NCBI GenBank assembly: GCA_010906935.1
Contig: JAAFHC010000009.1
Coordinates: 1-37,074 of the forward strand
Direction of reading: 5' to 3'
DNA: 37,074 bases
Source: Gelidibacter sp.
GTDB taxonomy: Bacteria; Bacteroidota; Bacteroidia; Flavobacteriales; Flavobacteriaceae
Shown here: positions 24,334 to 32,911 of the stretch, piece after piece
Position numbering within the stretch: the stretch's first letter is position 1
How the letters are laid out: every line of letters begins with the position of its first letter
Notes under the pieces: model-generated
Database searches by the model: none
Seen by the model: the letters and a program-made list of their open reading frames with translations, nothing else
What the model was told of the DNA's origin: nothing
Program-made: the position numbers and the translations under genes

Positions 24334-24891
24334 ATGAATTTCAAACTAAATAAAAAGTCCATTTCAAACATTGTTTTTGTAATTGCCATTGCGGTACTAT
24401 TATATCCACCTTCAAGAGAATGGTTTATGCGTCAGATTGCTTTTTCGCCTTCTGTAAAAGAAGTGGAAAAAAGTGAAAAGATGAGTTCTTACGATTGGGA
24501 TTTAAAAGGATTAAATGCTGAAAGCATCAATTTTAAAGAATTTGAAAATAAGGTTATTTTTGTGAATTTTTGGGCCACCTGGTGTCCGCCATGCCGGGCA
24601 GAAATGCCAATGATTCAAAAATTATACGCCGATTATAAAGATAAAGTTGCTTTTGTATTTGTAACCAATGAAGATTGGCCTATCGTTGAGGGATTTTTTA
24701 ATAAAAACGGATATGATTTACCTGTATATAATTCAGTGAGCGCTCCGCCAAATAGTTTTACCAAAACAAATAGCATTCCGGCAACTTATTTAATTGATAA
24801 AGAAGGAAATATTCTAATCTCCAAAACTGGCTCAGCAGATTGGAACAGCAATAAAATTAGAAAGTTATTGGATGAATTGGTTGCCAAATAA
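24334..24891 (+). CDS. TlpA/ResA-like thioredoxin-family protein, membrane-anchored
   Basis: A 185-residue periplasm-facing redox protein. The N-terminal segment ISNIVFVIAIAVLLYPP (about residues 10-26) is an uncleaved membrane anchor. The thioredoxin fold follows with the active site FWATWCPPCRAEMP (C-P-P-C, as in TlpA/ResA) and the cis-proline region SIPATYLIDKEG. Proteins of this type reduce disulphides in apocytochromes or other exported proteins; the partner here is unknown. It has no adjacent cytochrome genes. It converges with the CarboxypepD_reg-like gene across a repeat-containing gap. Confidence 0.88.
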   Translation: MNFKLNKKSISNIVFVIAIAVLLYPPSREWFMRQIAFSPSVKEVEKSEKMSSYDWDLKGLNAESINFKEFENKVIFVNFWATWCPPCRAEMPMIQKLYADYKDKVAFVFVTNEDWPIVEGFFNKNGYDLPVYNSVSAPPNSFTKTNSIPATYLIDKEGNILISKTGSADWNSNKIRKLLDELVAK

Positions 24892-24898
24892 GCAACTG

Positions 24899-24936
24899 TT
24901 TAATTGTTTCCCTTCGACTCAACTTAGGGTTAAAAT
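24899..24936 (+). repeat. Dispersed intergenic repeat, copy 2
   Basis: Shares GTTTCnCTTCGAnTC and the following GGGT plus A-rich end with the copy at 5044-5080, and the same core in reverse at 21609-21639. It is followed by repeated TTTAAC units, as in copy 1. Confidence 0.55.
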
Positions 24937-24999
24937 TGTGGGTCTCTGGTTTCAAGTTTATTAGCGTATAACGTTTAACCTCTAACTTTTAACTTTTAA

Positions 25000-25014
25000 C
25001 CTGCCTCCGGCAGG
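25000..25014. repeat. Short GC-rich palindrome
   Basis: CCTGCC, a three-base loop and GGCAGG form a compact hairpin inside an otherwise AT-rich gap between two convergent genes. It is flanked by TTTTAAC on both sides. It could end either transcript, although no clear T-tract follows. Confidence 0.5.
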
Positions 25015-25046
25015 CAAGCTTTTAACTTTTTTAGGAGTTTGAAGGC

Positions 25047-25868
25047 TTACTTTTCCTTAATAGTGCTTCCTTTTTTAATGGCTTTATGATTTTCATAACA
25101 AAGCAAAACCGCTTCAATAAGTTGTAAATCGCTGGCAGATTTTATAAAATAGTCGGAATAGTTGCATTCATTTAACAATTCATTCAATTCTGTAGCAGTC
25201 ATTCCTAAATATTCCATCAACAATTCCCTGTTAAACTTGGCTTCCAACATATTTCTTAGGCTGTCATCGTCTTTAAGTTTCTTGAGCTTTTTTAATTGGG
25301 CTGGACTTTTTCCAAACATATTGTAAACATAATCAATCGGTCTAAAAAGCGCATCAATGGGCGAATTAAATTCTTTGCGCTGTCTTGTGCCAACTTCATA
25401 AGTTTGAGGCACTCCGTTAATGTGAATACGTGCATATTTATCTTTAGGAACATTTTTGGCGTCAATTTCTAAAACACCAATAAGTTTGTGGGAACTCACC
25501 ACAATTTCTTCCATCGCTTCTGTTCTTTCGTACAATTCAATGACCAACTCGTTTCCTTTTAACAAATCATTGGTAATTTTTAATTTTATGGATTGATATC
25601 CTAAGTATGAAACATAGATAGTATCATTTACATTGGTTGCCAGCTGAAACATTCCTTCGTCATTGGAAATTGTACCAATTACGGAGTTTAGGTTAAATAA
25701 ATGCGCTCCAACTAAAGGCAATTTACTGGAATTATCAATAACTTGGCCTCTTAATGTCACTAAGATTGAACTCTTTTTCAGCGTATCAGTTCTTTTAATT
25801 TCTTGGGAAAATCCCTGAAGTGAAAGTAAAAAGAAAGCTGTATATAATATTTTATTTAGCATATGCAA
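25047..25868 (-). CDS. Secreted protein with CarboxypepD_reg-like domain
   Basis: A 273-residue exported protein. Signal peptide MLNKILYTAFFLLSLQGFSQ starts at the second ATG (25862); the first ATG (25868) adds two residues, and either could be used. Residues 35-115 form a carboxypeptidase regulatory-like beta sandwich (LRGQVIDNSSKLPLVGAHLF, GTISNDEGMFQLAT, YVSYLGYQSIKLKI), the domain found at the N-terminus of TonB-dependent receptors. There is no plug or barrel. The C-terminal half is helical (SPAQLKKLKKLKDDDSLRNM, LLMEYLGMTATELNELLN) and not recognised. Such proteins may act in envelope assembly. A TAACTTTG -7 box lies upstream. Confidence 0.8.
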   Translation of the reverse strand: MHMLNKILYTAFFLLSLQGFSQEIKRTDTLKKSSILVTLRGQVIDNSSKLPLVGAHLFNLNSVIGTISNDEGMFQLATNVNDTIYVSYLGYQSIKLKITNDLLKGNELVIELYERTEAMEEIVVSSHKLIGVLEIDAKNVPKDKYARIHINGVPQTYEVGTRQRKEFNSPIDALFRPIDYVYNMFGKSPAQLKKLKKLKDDDSLRNMLEAKFNRELLMEYLGMTATELNELLNECNYSDYFIKSASDLQLIEAVLLCYENHKAIKKGSTIKEK

Positions 25869-25885
25869 TTATACTGATTTATATG

Positions 25886-25893
25886 CAAAGTTA
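25886..25893 (-). promoter_or_regulatory. -7 box for the CarboxypepD_reg-like gene
   Basis: The reverse strand reads TAACTTTG (TAnnTTTG), 17 bases upstream of the first ATG. Confidence 0.5.
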
Positions 25894-26068
25894 TGTTAAA
25901 GATGTGCAAAAAACAGCTTGATAACCTCAAAAAAAGCACGTAATCACAACCGATATTCTTAACTGAAGAAGCCCAATTTTATTTTTGATGACATTCATAA
26001 TATGTATAATGCCTTTTCAGTAAGAAATTAAAAAATTATATTTATTTAGAATATATCGTTATATTTAA

Positions 26069-26076
26069 TATATTTG
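26069..26076 (+). promoter_or_regulatory. Candidate -7 box for the hybrid sensor gene
   Basis: TATATTTG matches TAnnTTTG but lies 187 bases upstream of the ATG. The region is AT-rich, so this may be chance. Confidence 0.3.
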
Positions 26077-26263
26077 ATTGATTCAGGTGATTAATAACAC
26101 AGTATATTTAAAGTTCAGCCCCATTTTATAAACAATATATATTTTTTGTTATTGCTTATTAAAATCATTTTAAAATTAATAATGATTGATGTAATTAAAT
26201 ATTAATTACGACCTCAAATCGATTCATATTACAACGTATCTGTTAAAATATTAAACAGTAAAG

Positions 26264-29200
26264 ATGAATCTATTGATTAAAAAAATAGCTGTACTTTTAA
26301 TTGTTTGGAATGTTCTTCCATTAAAAAGCCTTGCCCAAGATATCCGATTTAAACACCTGACCATTAACGACGGATTGTCTCAAAATCTTGTTTTATCTAT
26401 ATCCCAGGATAGGGAAGGTTTTATGTGGTTCGGAACCAAAGATGGGTTGAATAAATATGACGGATACAAATTTACAATTTTTCAAAATGAACCCAATAAT
26501 CCAAATTCAATTTCATCCAATAATATAAATACGCTGTTTACGGATATACATGGAAAATTATGGATTGGCACCGAAGAGGGAATTGTCAATATTTATAATA
26601 ATGCTACGCAATCATTCCAAAGAATTTTACTCCCAATACCAAATTCAAAAAATAAAAATGATGCAGTTATTAATGCTTTTGCGCAAGGTAAAACAGGTGA
26701 TATTTGGATTGGCACAATTGGCAATGGTCTTTTTAAGGTTCCATTTGAGAATCAAAAATACATTTTAAATAAATTAAAACAATATAAAAATGACACTTCA
26801 AAAAATAATCAACTTTGCAGTAACATCATAAAAAAAATATTGATTGATGAAGAAGGCATTATTTGGATTGGAACCGATAAAGGCTTGAACAGAATGGATC
26901 CAAAAACCGAATTGATTTCGTCTTTCTATTTTGATATAAAACACCCAAATGCTCCTGGAAGTGATACTGATTTTTCCATTTCTGCCATTGCTAAAGCTGA
27001 TGACAATAATTTATGGTTAGGCACCCGAAGCGGACTTGTTAAATTTAATACCATAAACAATTCATTTAAAGTATTTCCGCATCATTTGAACATTTTTAGA
27101 TATGGCTGGGGAGAAATTAATGAAATTACACAAGACAAACAAGGTGATTTATGGCTGGCAACACCCGGAGAATTAATGCGATTTAATACCAAAATATTAA
27201 AATTTGAGTCTGTAAAAAACGACCCTTTAAAACCAGAATCAATTAGTTATAACAGTATTTCAAGTTTGTTTTTAGATCAAACAAATATTATGTGGATTGG
27301 TACAAGTGGAATGGGAATCGATTATTACGATCCAAAAGCCAATAGGTTTGGGTTGTTAAAACGAAAAAACACTAGTAATTCAAGAGTCACAGGTTTCAGT
27401 ATTCGATCTGTTTTAGAAGAAAGTGAACGATATGTATGGATTAGTGCGGAAGTGCTTTATCGTTGGGATCGAAAAACCGGTGAACTTAAAAGTTTTGAAA
27501 CAAGCTCAATTAATCTGAATGCCTTTGGCAATACAAACATTCGGTCTATGATTAAATCCGAAGATGGAAAATTGTGGTTTGCATCAACGGAAGGATTGTT
27601 TGTTTACAATCCGAAAAATGAAAATGCACTACAATTTAAATATGACCCTAAAAATCCCAAAGGAATTCCATATAAAGGGGTTTCCAGTGTTTTTGAAGAT
27701 AAAAACGGCATTATTTGGATAGTTACTGAAAACGTGCTGAGTAAAATGACAAATAGGGGAAAAGGAGAATTTAAACATTATAAATTATCCAACAATCCGA
27801 AGAATAATTTCACAAATCGCTGTGTTATTTATGAAGACGACAAAAACCAATTGTGGTTGGGAACCAAAAACGGTTTGCTGGTTTTTGATAAAAACAAAGA
27901 ACTCTTTTACAGTTATCAAAATAATCCTAAAATACCTAACAGCTTAAGCAATAATCAAGTAAATGCCATATTCCCAGATCCTGTAAAGCCTGAAAGTTTT
28001 TTGTGGATAGGCACTTCTGGCGGGTTAAATTTATTTGATATCAATAAACAGTCATTTATTCATTTCACTCAAAAAGATGGATTGCCAAACAATGTCATCT
28101 ATGGAATTTCTTCAGATTCCCAGGATAACCTGTGGTTAAGCACCAATAATGGAATTTCAAAATACAACTTAAAAACAAAAGAATTCAGAAATTATGATGT
28201 GGAAGATGGCTTGCAAAGCAATGAATTTAATACGGGTGCTGTTTTTAAAGGCTCAAAAGGGGAATTGTTTTTTGGTGGCATTAACGGGTTAAATTACTTC
28301 TTTCCCGATCAAATTAATAACAATCCGTTTCAGCCTTCAATGGGTATTACAGGTATAAAAGTGTACAGACAAAGTAAAAAAAAGAATGAGATTGCAGAAA
28401 TAAACGAAATACCCATCAATCAAAACGAAAACATCACTTTTTCGCCACGTGATGAAATCATTATTTTTGAGTTTGCCGCATTGGATTTTTCATCGCCAGC
28501 CAAAAATAAATATGCTTATAGGCTTGAAAATTTTAATGAAAATTGGATTTATTTAGGCAATACACGAACTGCAACATTTACCCATTTGCCGTCGGGAAAT
28601 TATACCTTAAAAGTGAAAGGCAGTAACAATGACGGTGTATGGAATGAGGAGGGAATTTCCATTCCGTTTAGGGTTTTGCCGCATTGGTCTGGTACTTGGA
28701 TGGCTGTCACCATTTATTTATTACTTTTTCTATTGCTGCTCTATTTTATAAGAAGTTATGAAATGAAGCGAATTAAGATGAAAAACGATTTGGAACTCGA
28801 ACAAAAAGAGTACAATACTTTGAAGGTTTTAGACCAATTAAAATCGCGTTTTTTCGCCAATATTTCCCATGAATTTAGAACGCCGTTAACATTAATTAGC
28901 GGTTATGCCGAAAACTTAATGGAAGCGTTGCCATCAAATTATATAAAAAAGCAAGCAGAAGGCGTTGATCAAAATGCGAAAACACTTTTAAAATTGATCA
29001 ATGAATTGCTGGATATTTCCAAATTGGAAGCAGGAAAGATGAACTTAAAACTTTCTCAGCAAAATATAGTTTTATTTCTCAAAAATCTATTCTTTTCCGT
29101 AGAGTCCTTTTCAGAAAAAAGACAAATTTCTTTAAATTTTGTTTCCGATGAAACGGATATTCAAGCGGTTTTTGATGAGGAGAAAATGGAAAAAATCATC

Positions 29201-30400
29201 ATGAATATTGTGTCAAATGCTTTAAAATTCACACCAGAAAACGGAGAAATCACCTTAACAATCCAACAAAATAATAATGAACGCCTTACCATCTGTATTT
29301 GCGATACCGGAATTGGTATTGAAGAAGAAGCCATTGCTAACATTTTTGACCGATTCTATCAGGCAGACAATTCAGACACCCGTTTGTATGAGGGAACCGG
29401 CATTGGCCTGACCTTGGTAAAAGAATTGGTTGAATTGCATGATGGAACCGTAAAAGTTTTCAGAAATGAAGATTTAACCGGACAAAAAGGAACGACTTTT
29501 TCTATAGATATTCCAATTGGCACTGTTTCTGAAATAATGAGTGAATCTGTGATTGAAATAAAAACCCAAACACCTTCAGGTTTAAAGCACAATCAAAATA
29601 ATAAGCTGCAAATACCCGAAATAAACTTCGATAAAAAAATCATAGTATTGGTGGAAGATAATTTGGCTATTCGAACTTTTATCAAAAATATATTACAACC
29701 AACCTACAAAGTTATTGAAGCTTCTAATGGTGAAGAAGGATTTGAACAAGCTAAAAAAGCAATTCCTGATGTTATTATTACTGATGTAATGATGCCAAAA
29801 ATCGATGGAATTTCCATGGTACACCTGTTAAGAAATGAGGAAAAAACCAGTCATATTCCTATTGTGATTTTAACAGGGAAAGCCGCTCACGAAGATAGGC
29901 TTTCGGGATTGGAAACCGGTATTGAAGCGTATTTAACAAAGCCATTTAGCGTAAAAGAACTTCAAATAATCATCAATAATATCATTCAACAAAGAGAACA
30001 ACTTCTTAAAAAATATCAAAATAAATTCGTGGTTGCTTCCGATGAAATTCCGATGGCATCCGTTGACCAACAGTTTTTGGAAAAGGCCATTCAACACATA
30101 AAGAATCATATAGAAAACACCAGTTTTGGTGTGGAGCAACTCGCGGATAAAATGTGTTTAAGTCCATCACAATTACACAGAAAACTTCAGGCGCTTATTG
30201 ATCAGGCACCTGGTCAATTAATCCGTAATATTCGATTGCAACTAGCTGCAGATTTAATCAAAAAAAATGCAGGGAATTTGGCTGACATTTGCTTTCAGAC
30301 AGGATTTAATGATCAGACTTATTTTTCAAGAGCTTTTAAAAACCAATTTGGCTGCAGCCCGAGTGCCTATAAAAAGGACAATACAGCTCGCTTATCATAG
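26264..30400 (+). CDS. Hybrid two-component system sensor/regulator (HTCS) with AraC output
   Basis: A one-protein signalling system of 1378 residues. Signal peptide ends at about Ala24 (LKSLA-QD). The periplasmic sensor (25-720) is built of two-component propeller repeats, recurring as [IL]-W-[IL]-G-T plus G-L-N-x-[FY/M]-D (for example LWIGTEEGIVNIYN). A Y_Y_Y domain follows (about 722-800), then one membrane helix (808-832). The HisKA domain has His869 in RFFANISHEFRTPLT, and the ATPase domain has NALKFTP, DTGIGI and GTGIGLTLVKEL. The receiver (about 1124-1240) has E1131, D1132, phospho-acceptor D1174 and K1226. The AraC helix-turn-helix is at about 1275-1375. All catalytic residues are intact. 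HTCS proteins usually activate adjacent polysaccharide loci; here the downstream genes are unlike those, so the ligand is unknown. Confidence 0.95.
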   Translation: MNLLIKKIAVLLIVWNVLPLKSLAQDIRFKHLTINDGLSQNLVLSISQDREGFMWFGTKDGLNKYDGYKFTIFQNEPNNPNSISSNNINTLFTDIHGKLWIGTEEGIVNIYNNATQSFQRILLPIPNSKNKNDAVINAFAQGKTGDIWIGTIGNGLFKVPFENQKYILNKLKQYKNDTSKNNQLCSNIIKKILIDEEGIIWIGTDKGLNRMDPKTELISSFYFDIKHPNAPGSDTDFSISAIAKADDNNLWLGTRSGLVKFNTINNSFKVFPHHLNIFRYGWGEINEITQDKQGDLWLATPGELMRFNTKILKFESVKNDPLKPESISYNSISSLFLDQTNIMWIGTSGMGIDYYDPKANRFGLLKRKNTSNSRVTGFSIRSVLEESERYVWISAEVLYRWDRKTGELKSFETSSINLNAFGNTNIRSMIKSEDGKLWFASTEGLFVYNPKNENALQFKYDPKNPKGIPYKGVSSVFEDKNGIIWIVTENVLSKMTNRGKGEFKHYKLSNNPKNNFTNRCVIYEDDKNQLWLGTKNGLLVFDKNKELFYSYQNNPKIPNSLSNNQVNAIFPDPVKPESFLWIGTSGGLNLFDINKQSFIHFTQKDGLPNNVIYGISSDSQDNLWLSTNNGISKYNLKTKEFRNYDVEDGLQSNEFNTGAVFKGSKGELFFGGINGLNYFFPDQINNNPFQPSMGITGIKVYRQSKKKNEIAEINEIPINQNENITFSPRDEIIIFEFAALDFSSPAKNKYAYRLENFNENWIYLGNTRTATFTHLPSGNYTLKVKGSNNDGVWNEEGISIPFRVLPHWSGTWMAVTIYLLLFLLLLYFIRSYEMKRIKMKNDLELEQKEYNTLKVLDQLKSRFFANISHEFRTPLTLISGYAENLMEALPSNYIKKQAEGVDQNAKTLLKLINELLDISKLEAGKMNLKLSQQNIVLFLKNLFFSVESFSEKRQISLNFVSDETDIQAVFDEEKMEKIIMNIVSNALKFTPENGEITLTIQQNNNERLTICICDTGIGIEEEAIANIFDRFYQADNSDTRLYEGTGIGLTLVKELVELHDGTVKVFRNEDLTGQKGTTFSIDIPIGTVSEIMSESVIEIKTQTPSGLKHNQNNKLQIPEINFDKKIIVLVEDNLAIRTFIKNILQPTYKVIEASNGEEGFEQAKKAIPDVIITDVMMPKIDGISMVHLLRNEEKTSHIPIVILTGKAAHEDRLSGLETGIEAYLTKPFSVKELQIIINNIIQQREQLLKKYQNKFVVASDEIPMASVDQQFLEKAIQHIKNHIENTSFGVEQLADKMCLSPSQLHRKLQALIDQAPGQLIRNIRLQLAADLIKKNAGNLADICFQTGFNDQTYFSRAFKNQFGCSPSAYKKDNTARLS

Positions 30401-30446
30401 CAAAAACTCAGCATTAATTTCCAAATCACATTTTTTCATATTTAAA

Positions 30447-30489
30447 CCATTCCTTTTGCCATAAAAGTCCATGTTTTTGCGATAATTGT
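30447..30489 (+). promoter_or_regulatory. Tandem direct repeat, candidate HTCS operator
   Basis: Two abutting units (30447-30468 and 30469-30489) share CCAT, then TTTTGC, then ATAA, then GT, with a few differences. The 21-22 bp period is two DNA helical turns, as expected for direct half-sites bound by AraC-type domains. They lie about 26 bases upstream of the -7 box at 30515-30522, where an activator would act. The binding role is inferred. Confidence 0.5.
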
Positions 30490-30514
30490 GCAAATTTTTT
30501 TGAAGTTAACCGTT

Positions 30515-30522
30515 TAGTTTTG
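30515..30522 (+). promoter_or_regulatory. -7 box for the secreted-protein operon
   Basis: TAGTTTTG matches TAnnTTTG, 30 bases before the ATG at 30553. No TTTG at -33 with normal spacing is seen, which fits a promoter that needs an activator. Confidence 0.45.
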
Positions 30523-30552
30523 GAGCATCTAACCAATTAAATTATCAAAATC

Positions 30553-31275
30553 ATGAGAAAATTATTATTCCTTGTCGTGTTTATTCCAATGTTGGCCATA
30601 TCACAAAATGATGGCAGCAAACTATTAAACATGAGCGAGATTACTGTTAAAGAAGGCCACGAATCGCAATTTATTGCAGGCGTAAAAATGTGGAAAGAGT
30701 GTTATTTGGAAAAAAAGGGAACCGACAAATTTAATGTATGGAGGCGTGTTCAAGGCGAGGGAATTATGTATGTTTTAACTGGCTTAATGGAAAATTGGGC
30801 TGAAATGGACAAAGAAGATGCGGCAGGAAAAGAATGTCGAATGAAAGTGATTGAACTGATTATGCCCCATGTAGAAAAAGTAAATTACAACATTGCCCGT
30901 ACGATGCCGGAAGTGGGCAGTACAACTCCTGCGGAAGGCACAAAATTAGTTTGGGTTTCTTTCTTTAGGACGACTAACGGCACCCTTTTTAATGAGGCAG
31001 TTAAAGAAATGTCTTCAACACTGAAATCAGTTGAAGGTGCCGCTAGAGGAACTTGGTACTCATTTAATGGAGGTGGACCAGATGCTCCGGAATATATGGT
31101 TTCAACACCTTACAAAGGCTTTGCAGATTTAGATATCAAAAGAGAAGGCGTCTGGAAAATCTATGAAAATAAACATGGGAAGAAAAAAACAGATGAATTG
31201 AGGGCGAAATTCAGAGCGTCTCTTGAAAATTCCTGGGCCTATTTATATTCTTTGAATGAAGATTTAAGCAATTAA
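30553..31275 (+). CDS. Secreted protein with two ferredoxin-like (dimeric alpha/beta-barrel) halves
   Basis: Function unknown. Signal peptide MRKLLFLVVFIPMLAISQ is followed by about 222 exported residues with no lipobox. The mature protein looks like two copies of a ferredoxin-like unit, as in monooxygenase-type (ABM) or EthD-like dimeric alpha/beta barrels. Half one has a strand MSEITVKEG, a helix through FIAGVKMWKECYLEK, and strands NVWRRVQGEGIMYVLTGLM. Half two has KLVWVSFFRT, FNEAVKEMSSTLKS and GTWYSFNGGGPDAPEYMVST. A single chain with both halves could form one barrel by itself. It is the first gene after the HTCS and lies 17 bases before the next gene. The fold is my reading of the pattern, not a proven match. 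Confidence 0.72.
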   Translation: MRKLLFLVVFIPMLAISQNDGSKLLNMSEITVKEGHESQFIAGVKMWKECYLEKKGTDKFNVWRRVQGEGIMYVLTGLMENWAEMDKEDAAGKECRMKVIELIMPHVEKVNYNIARTMPEVGSTTPAEGTKLVWVSFFRTTNGTLFNEAVKEMSSTLKSVEGAARGTWYSFNGGGPDAPEYMVSTPYKGFADLDIKREGVWKIYENKHGKKKTDELRAKFRASLENSWAYLYSLNEDLSN

Positions 31276-31292
31276 ACTAAAAAACCAAACTT

Positions 31293-32057
31293 ATGAAAAC
31301 ATTAAATACAACATTGTTACTGGCAATAACACTTTTACTGACACCAATAATTTCAAATGCACAAGGCAATCAAGCATATTGGATTCATGAAGACCAAGTA
31401 AAACCATCTAAAACTGGTGAATATGAAAAAGTTTCCAAAGATTTTATTGAAGCCTGTAAAAAACATGATTTAAAAGACGCAGATTGGGTTACCGCCCAAA
31501 TGGATGATGGCACCTACTTAACGCTTACAGCCATACAAAATATGTCCGATTTGGATAAAAATTCATTGGCGCCATTAGCGGAAAAAATGGGGAATGAAAA
31601 TTTTAGAGCAATTTTTGAACGCTTTAATAAATGCTATGACAAGCATGGTGACTATGTTTTGGTATTAAACAGTGACCTTTCTTATATGCCAACTGGGCTT
31701 ACCATTAATACTGAAGGCAAAAATTATCGTAAATATCATTTTTTATATGTAACGCCAGAAAATGTACAAAATTTAAGAGGAAAAATTAAAGAGCTAAAAG
31801 CACTTTATGAGAAAAAGGGAGCAAAGGAACACTTTAGAATTTATCGCGCCGGATTTGGAACTATGGGCGATTATTTCTTAGCTGTAGTATCAGCCAAAGA
31901 TGCTCAGGACTATGCCAGACAAAGTGATGAAAATGATGTTATATTAGGTGAAGACGGGAAAAAACTATTTGAAGATATGTTTAAATACGTAGAGAAATAT
32001 GAAAGCAAAACAGGAGGCATGCGTCCAGATTTATCATATTCTGCATCAAAAAAATAA
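31293..32057 (+). CDS. Second secreted protein with two ferredoxin-like halves
   Basis: Function unknown. Signal peptide MKTLNTTLLLAITLLLTPII to SNAQG is followed by about 230 residues. The same two-part plan as the gene before it is visible: half one begins AYWIHEDQVKPSKTGEYEKV and has a predicted helix KDFIEACKKH, then strands DWVTAQMDDGTYLTLTAI; half two begins YHFLYVTPENVQNLRGKI and has HFRIYRAGFGTMGDYFLAVV. The two proteins are not close in sequence but share order of elements and size. The 17-base gap indicates one transcript with the upstream gene. A strong hairpin follows in the next gap. No catalytic motif is recognised. Confidence 0.72.
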   Translation: MKTLNTTLLLAITLLLTPIISNAQGNQAYWIHEDQVKPSKTGEYEKVSKDFIEACKKHDLKDADWVTAQMDDGTYLTLTAIQNMSDLDKNSLAPLAEKMGNENFRAIFERFNKCYDKHGDYVLVLNSDLSYMPTGLTINTEGKNYRKYHFLYVTPENVQNLRGKIKELKALYEKKGAKEHFRIYRAGFGTMGDYFLAVVSAKDAQDYARQSDENDVILGEDGKKLFEDMFKYVEKYESKTGGMRPDLSYSASKK

Positions 32058-32082
32058 TCAACTATTAGCTACTAACTAAGCC

Positions 32083-32121
32083 AAATTCGGGTATGATTTT
32101 ATTGTTGTCATGCCCGGATTT
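32083..32121 (+). other. Intercistronic hairpin
   Basis: Bases 32083-32096 pair with 32108-32121 as a 14-bp stem with two G:U wobbles and an 11-base loop. An A-tract, not a T-tract, follows on the plus strand, so it looks like an mRNA processing or stability element rather than a classic terminator. It lies 15 bases upstream of the lipoprotein start. Confidence 0.65.
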
Positions 32122-32136
32122 AAAAAATCAAATCTT

Positions 32137-32658
32137 ATGAAAAAAATAATGCTCATTGTGATTATAATTGCAACAATAACTGCTTGTAAAAATGAAGTCC
32201 GTTATACACAAAATTCACCAGAGATAGAGACCTATAAAAAGGTAATTACAGCTTATGAAATGGGGAGTTGGGAATCCATGGTAATTCATTATTCCGATAC
32301 TGCCAAAATTTTAAATAATGTTAATAAAAAAAATGCGCAAACCGTTGCGCAATTAGTGGCCCAAAACAAACAAGATGCTGCTATTTTTTCGTCATGGAAA
32401 TATGTCCCTGAAGAATCCGAATATGAAATGGTTGTTACAGATAAACAAGAAACTTGGGTTAATTTTTGGGGATTGTGGCAGGGAAGGCTTACGTTAAATA
32501 ACCAATTGTATGAAATTCCCGTTCATATTACAGCCCGATTTATAGATGGAAAAATTGTAAGAGAAGTTGGCTATTGGGATATTTCTGCCATAGCGCTGGA
32601 TCTGCAGCAACTTAAGGAAGACGCTCCGCCGGAAGCTATAATGGAAACAAAGGAATAA
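32137..32658 (+). CDS. NTF2/SnoaL-like lipoprotein, first of a pair
   Basis: A 173-residue lipoprotein from ATG 32137 (an upstream ATG at 32110 lies in the hairpin and leaves the signal peptide displaced). The lipobox is TITAC with Cys17. The mature part begins KNEVRYTQNSPEIETYKK and has a helical start followed by a strand-rich core (ETWVNFWGLWQGRL, EIPVHITARFIDGKIVREVGYWD) typical of NTF2/SnoaL-like cones. It is a clear paralogue of the gene at 33441, sharing RYTQ-x-SPEIE-x-YK, ETWVNFWG and GYWD. It probably sits on the periplasmic or outer leaflet and binds a small ligand; no catalytic residue is clear. Its 3' end abuts the remnant frame at 32642. Confidence 0.78.
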   Translation: MKKIMLIVIIIATITACKNEVRYTQNSPEIETYKKVITAYEMGSWESMVIHYSDTAKILNNVNKKNAQTVAQLVAQNKQDAAIFSSWKYVPEESEYEMVVTDKQETWVNFWGLWQGRLTLNNQLYEIPVHITARFIDGKIVREVGYWDISAIALDLQQLKEDAPPEAIMETKE

Positions 32659-32881
32659 TCAAAATGAAAGTGTTTATAGAGTCGCTACCACAAATGGTTT
32701 ACACGCCAAAAACTATTTAATAAGTAGTGAAAGTTATCCTGTTTCTGATGTTTCATTGATGTTAAACAACCAAGAGCCAAAAAATAAATCAAGAATTATT
32801 TACGGCAACCAATTGGCAAAAAAAGATTTGGGTATCAAATTTAAACCTGCCATTGAGCCTTTGCAGGCGTATAATTCTTGA
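32642..32881 (+). pseudogene. Remnant of a lost gene (C-terminal fragment)
   Basis: A frame free of stops for 79 codons ends in TGA at 32881 and reads like real protein: from VYRVATTNGLHAKNYLISSE through SRIIYGNQLAKKDLGIKFKP to AYNS. It has no usable start, opens inside the end of the lipoprotein gene in another frame, and has coding-like codon use. It is best explained as the 3' end of a gene whose front was deleted. I do not recognise the family. The alternative is chance, as the region is only moderately long. Confidence 0.5.
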
Positions 32882-32911
32882 AAAAACAGATTAATTTAAA
32901 ATCTATTTATC

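Larger units (their letters stand above)
25869..26263. other. AT-rich non-coding gap before the hybrid sensor gene
   Basis: This 395-base region between divergent genes holds the -7 box of the minus-strand gene at 25886-25893 and a candidate TATATTTG box at 26069-26076. No ORF, tRNA or clear hairpin was found. Its length and AT-content suggest a regulatory region. Confidence 0.6.

Noticed and set aside
25869-26263. tRNA or small ORF in the long gap before the HTCS gene
   Set aside because: No cloverleaf-like arms and no frame with coding character; the sequence is simply AT-rich.
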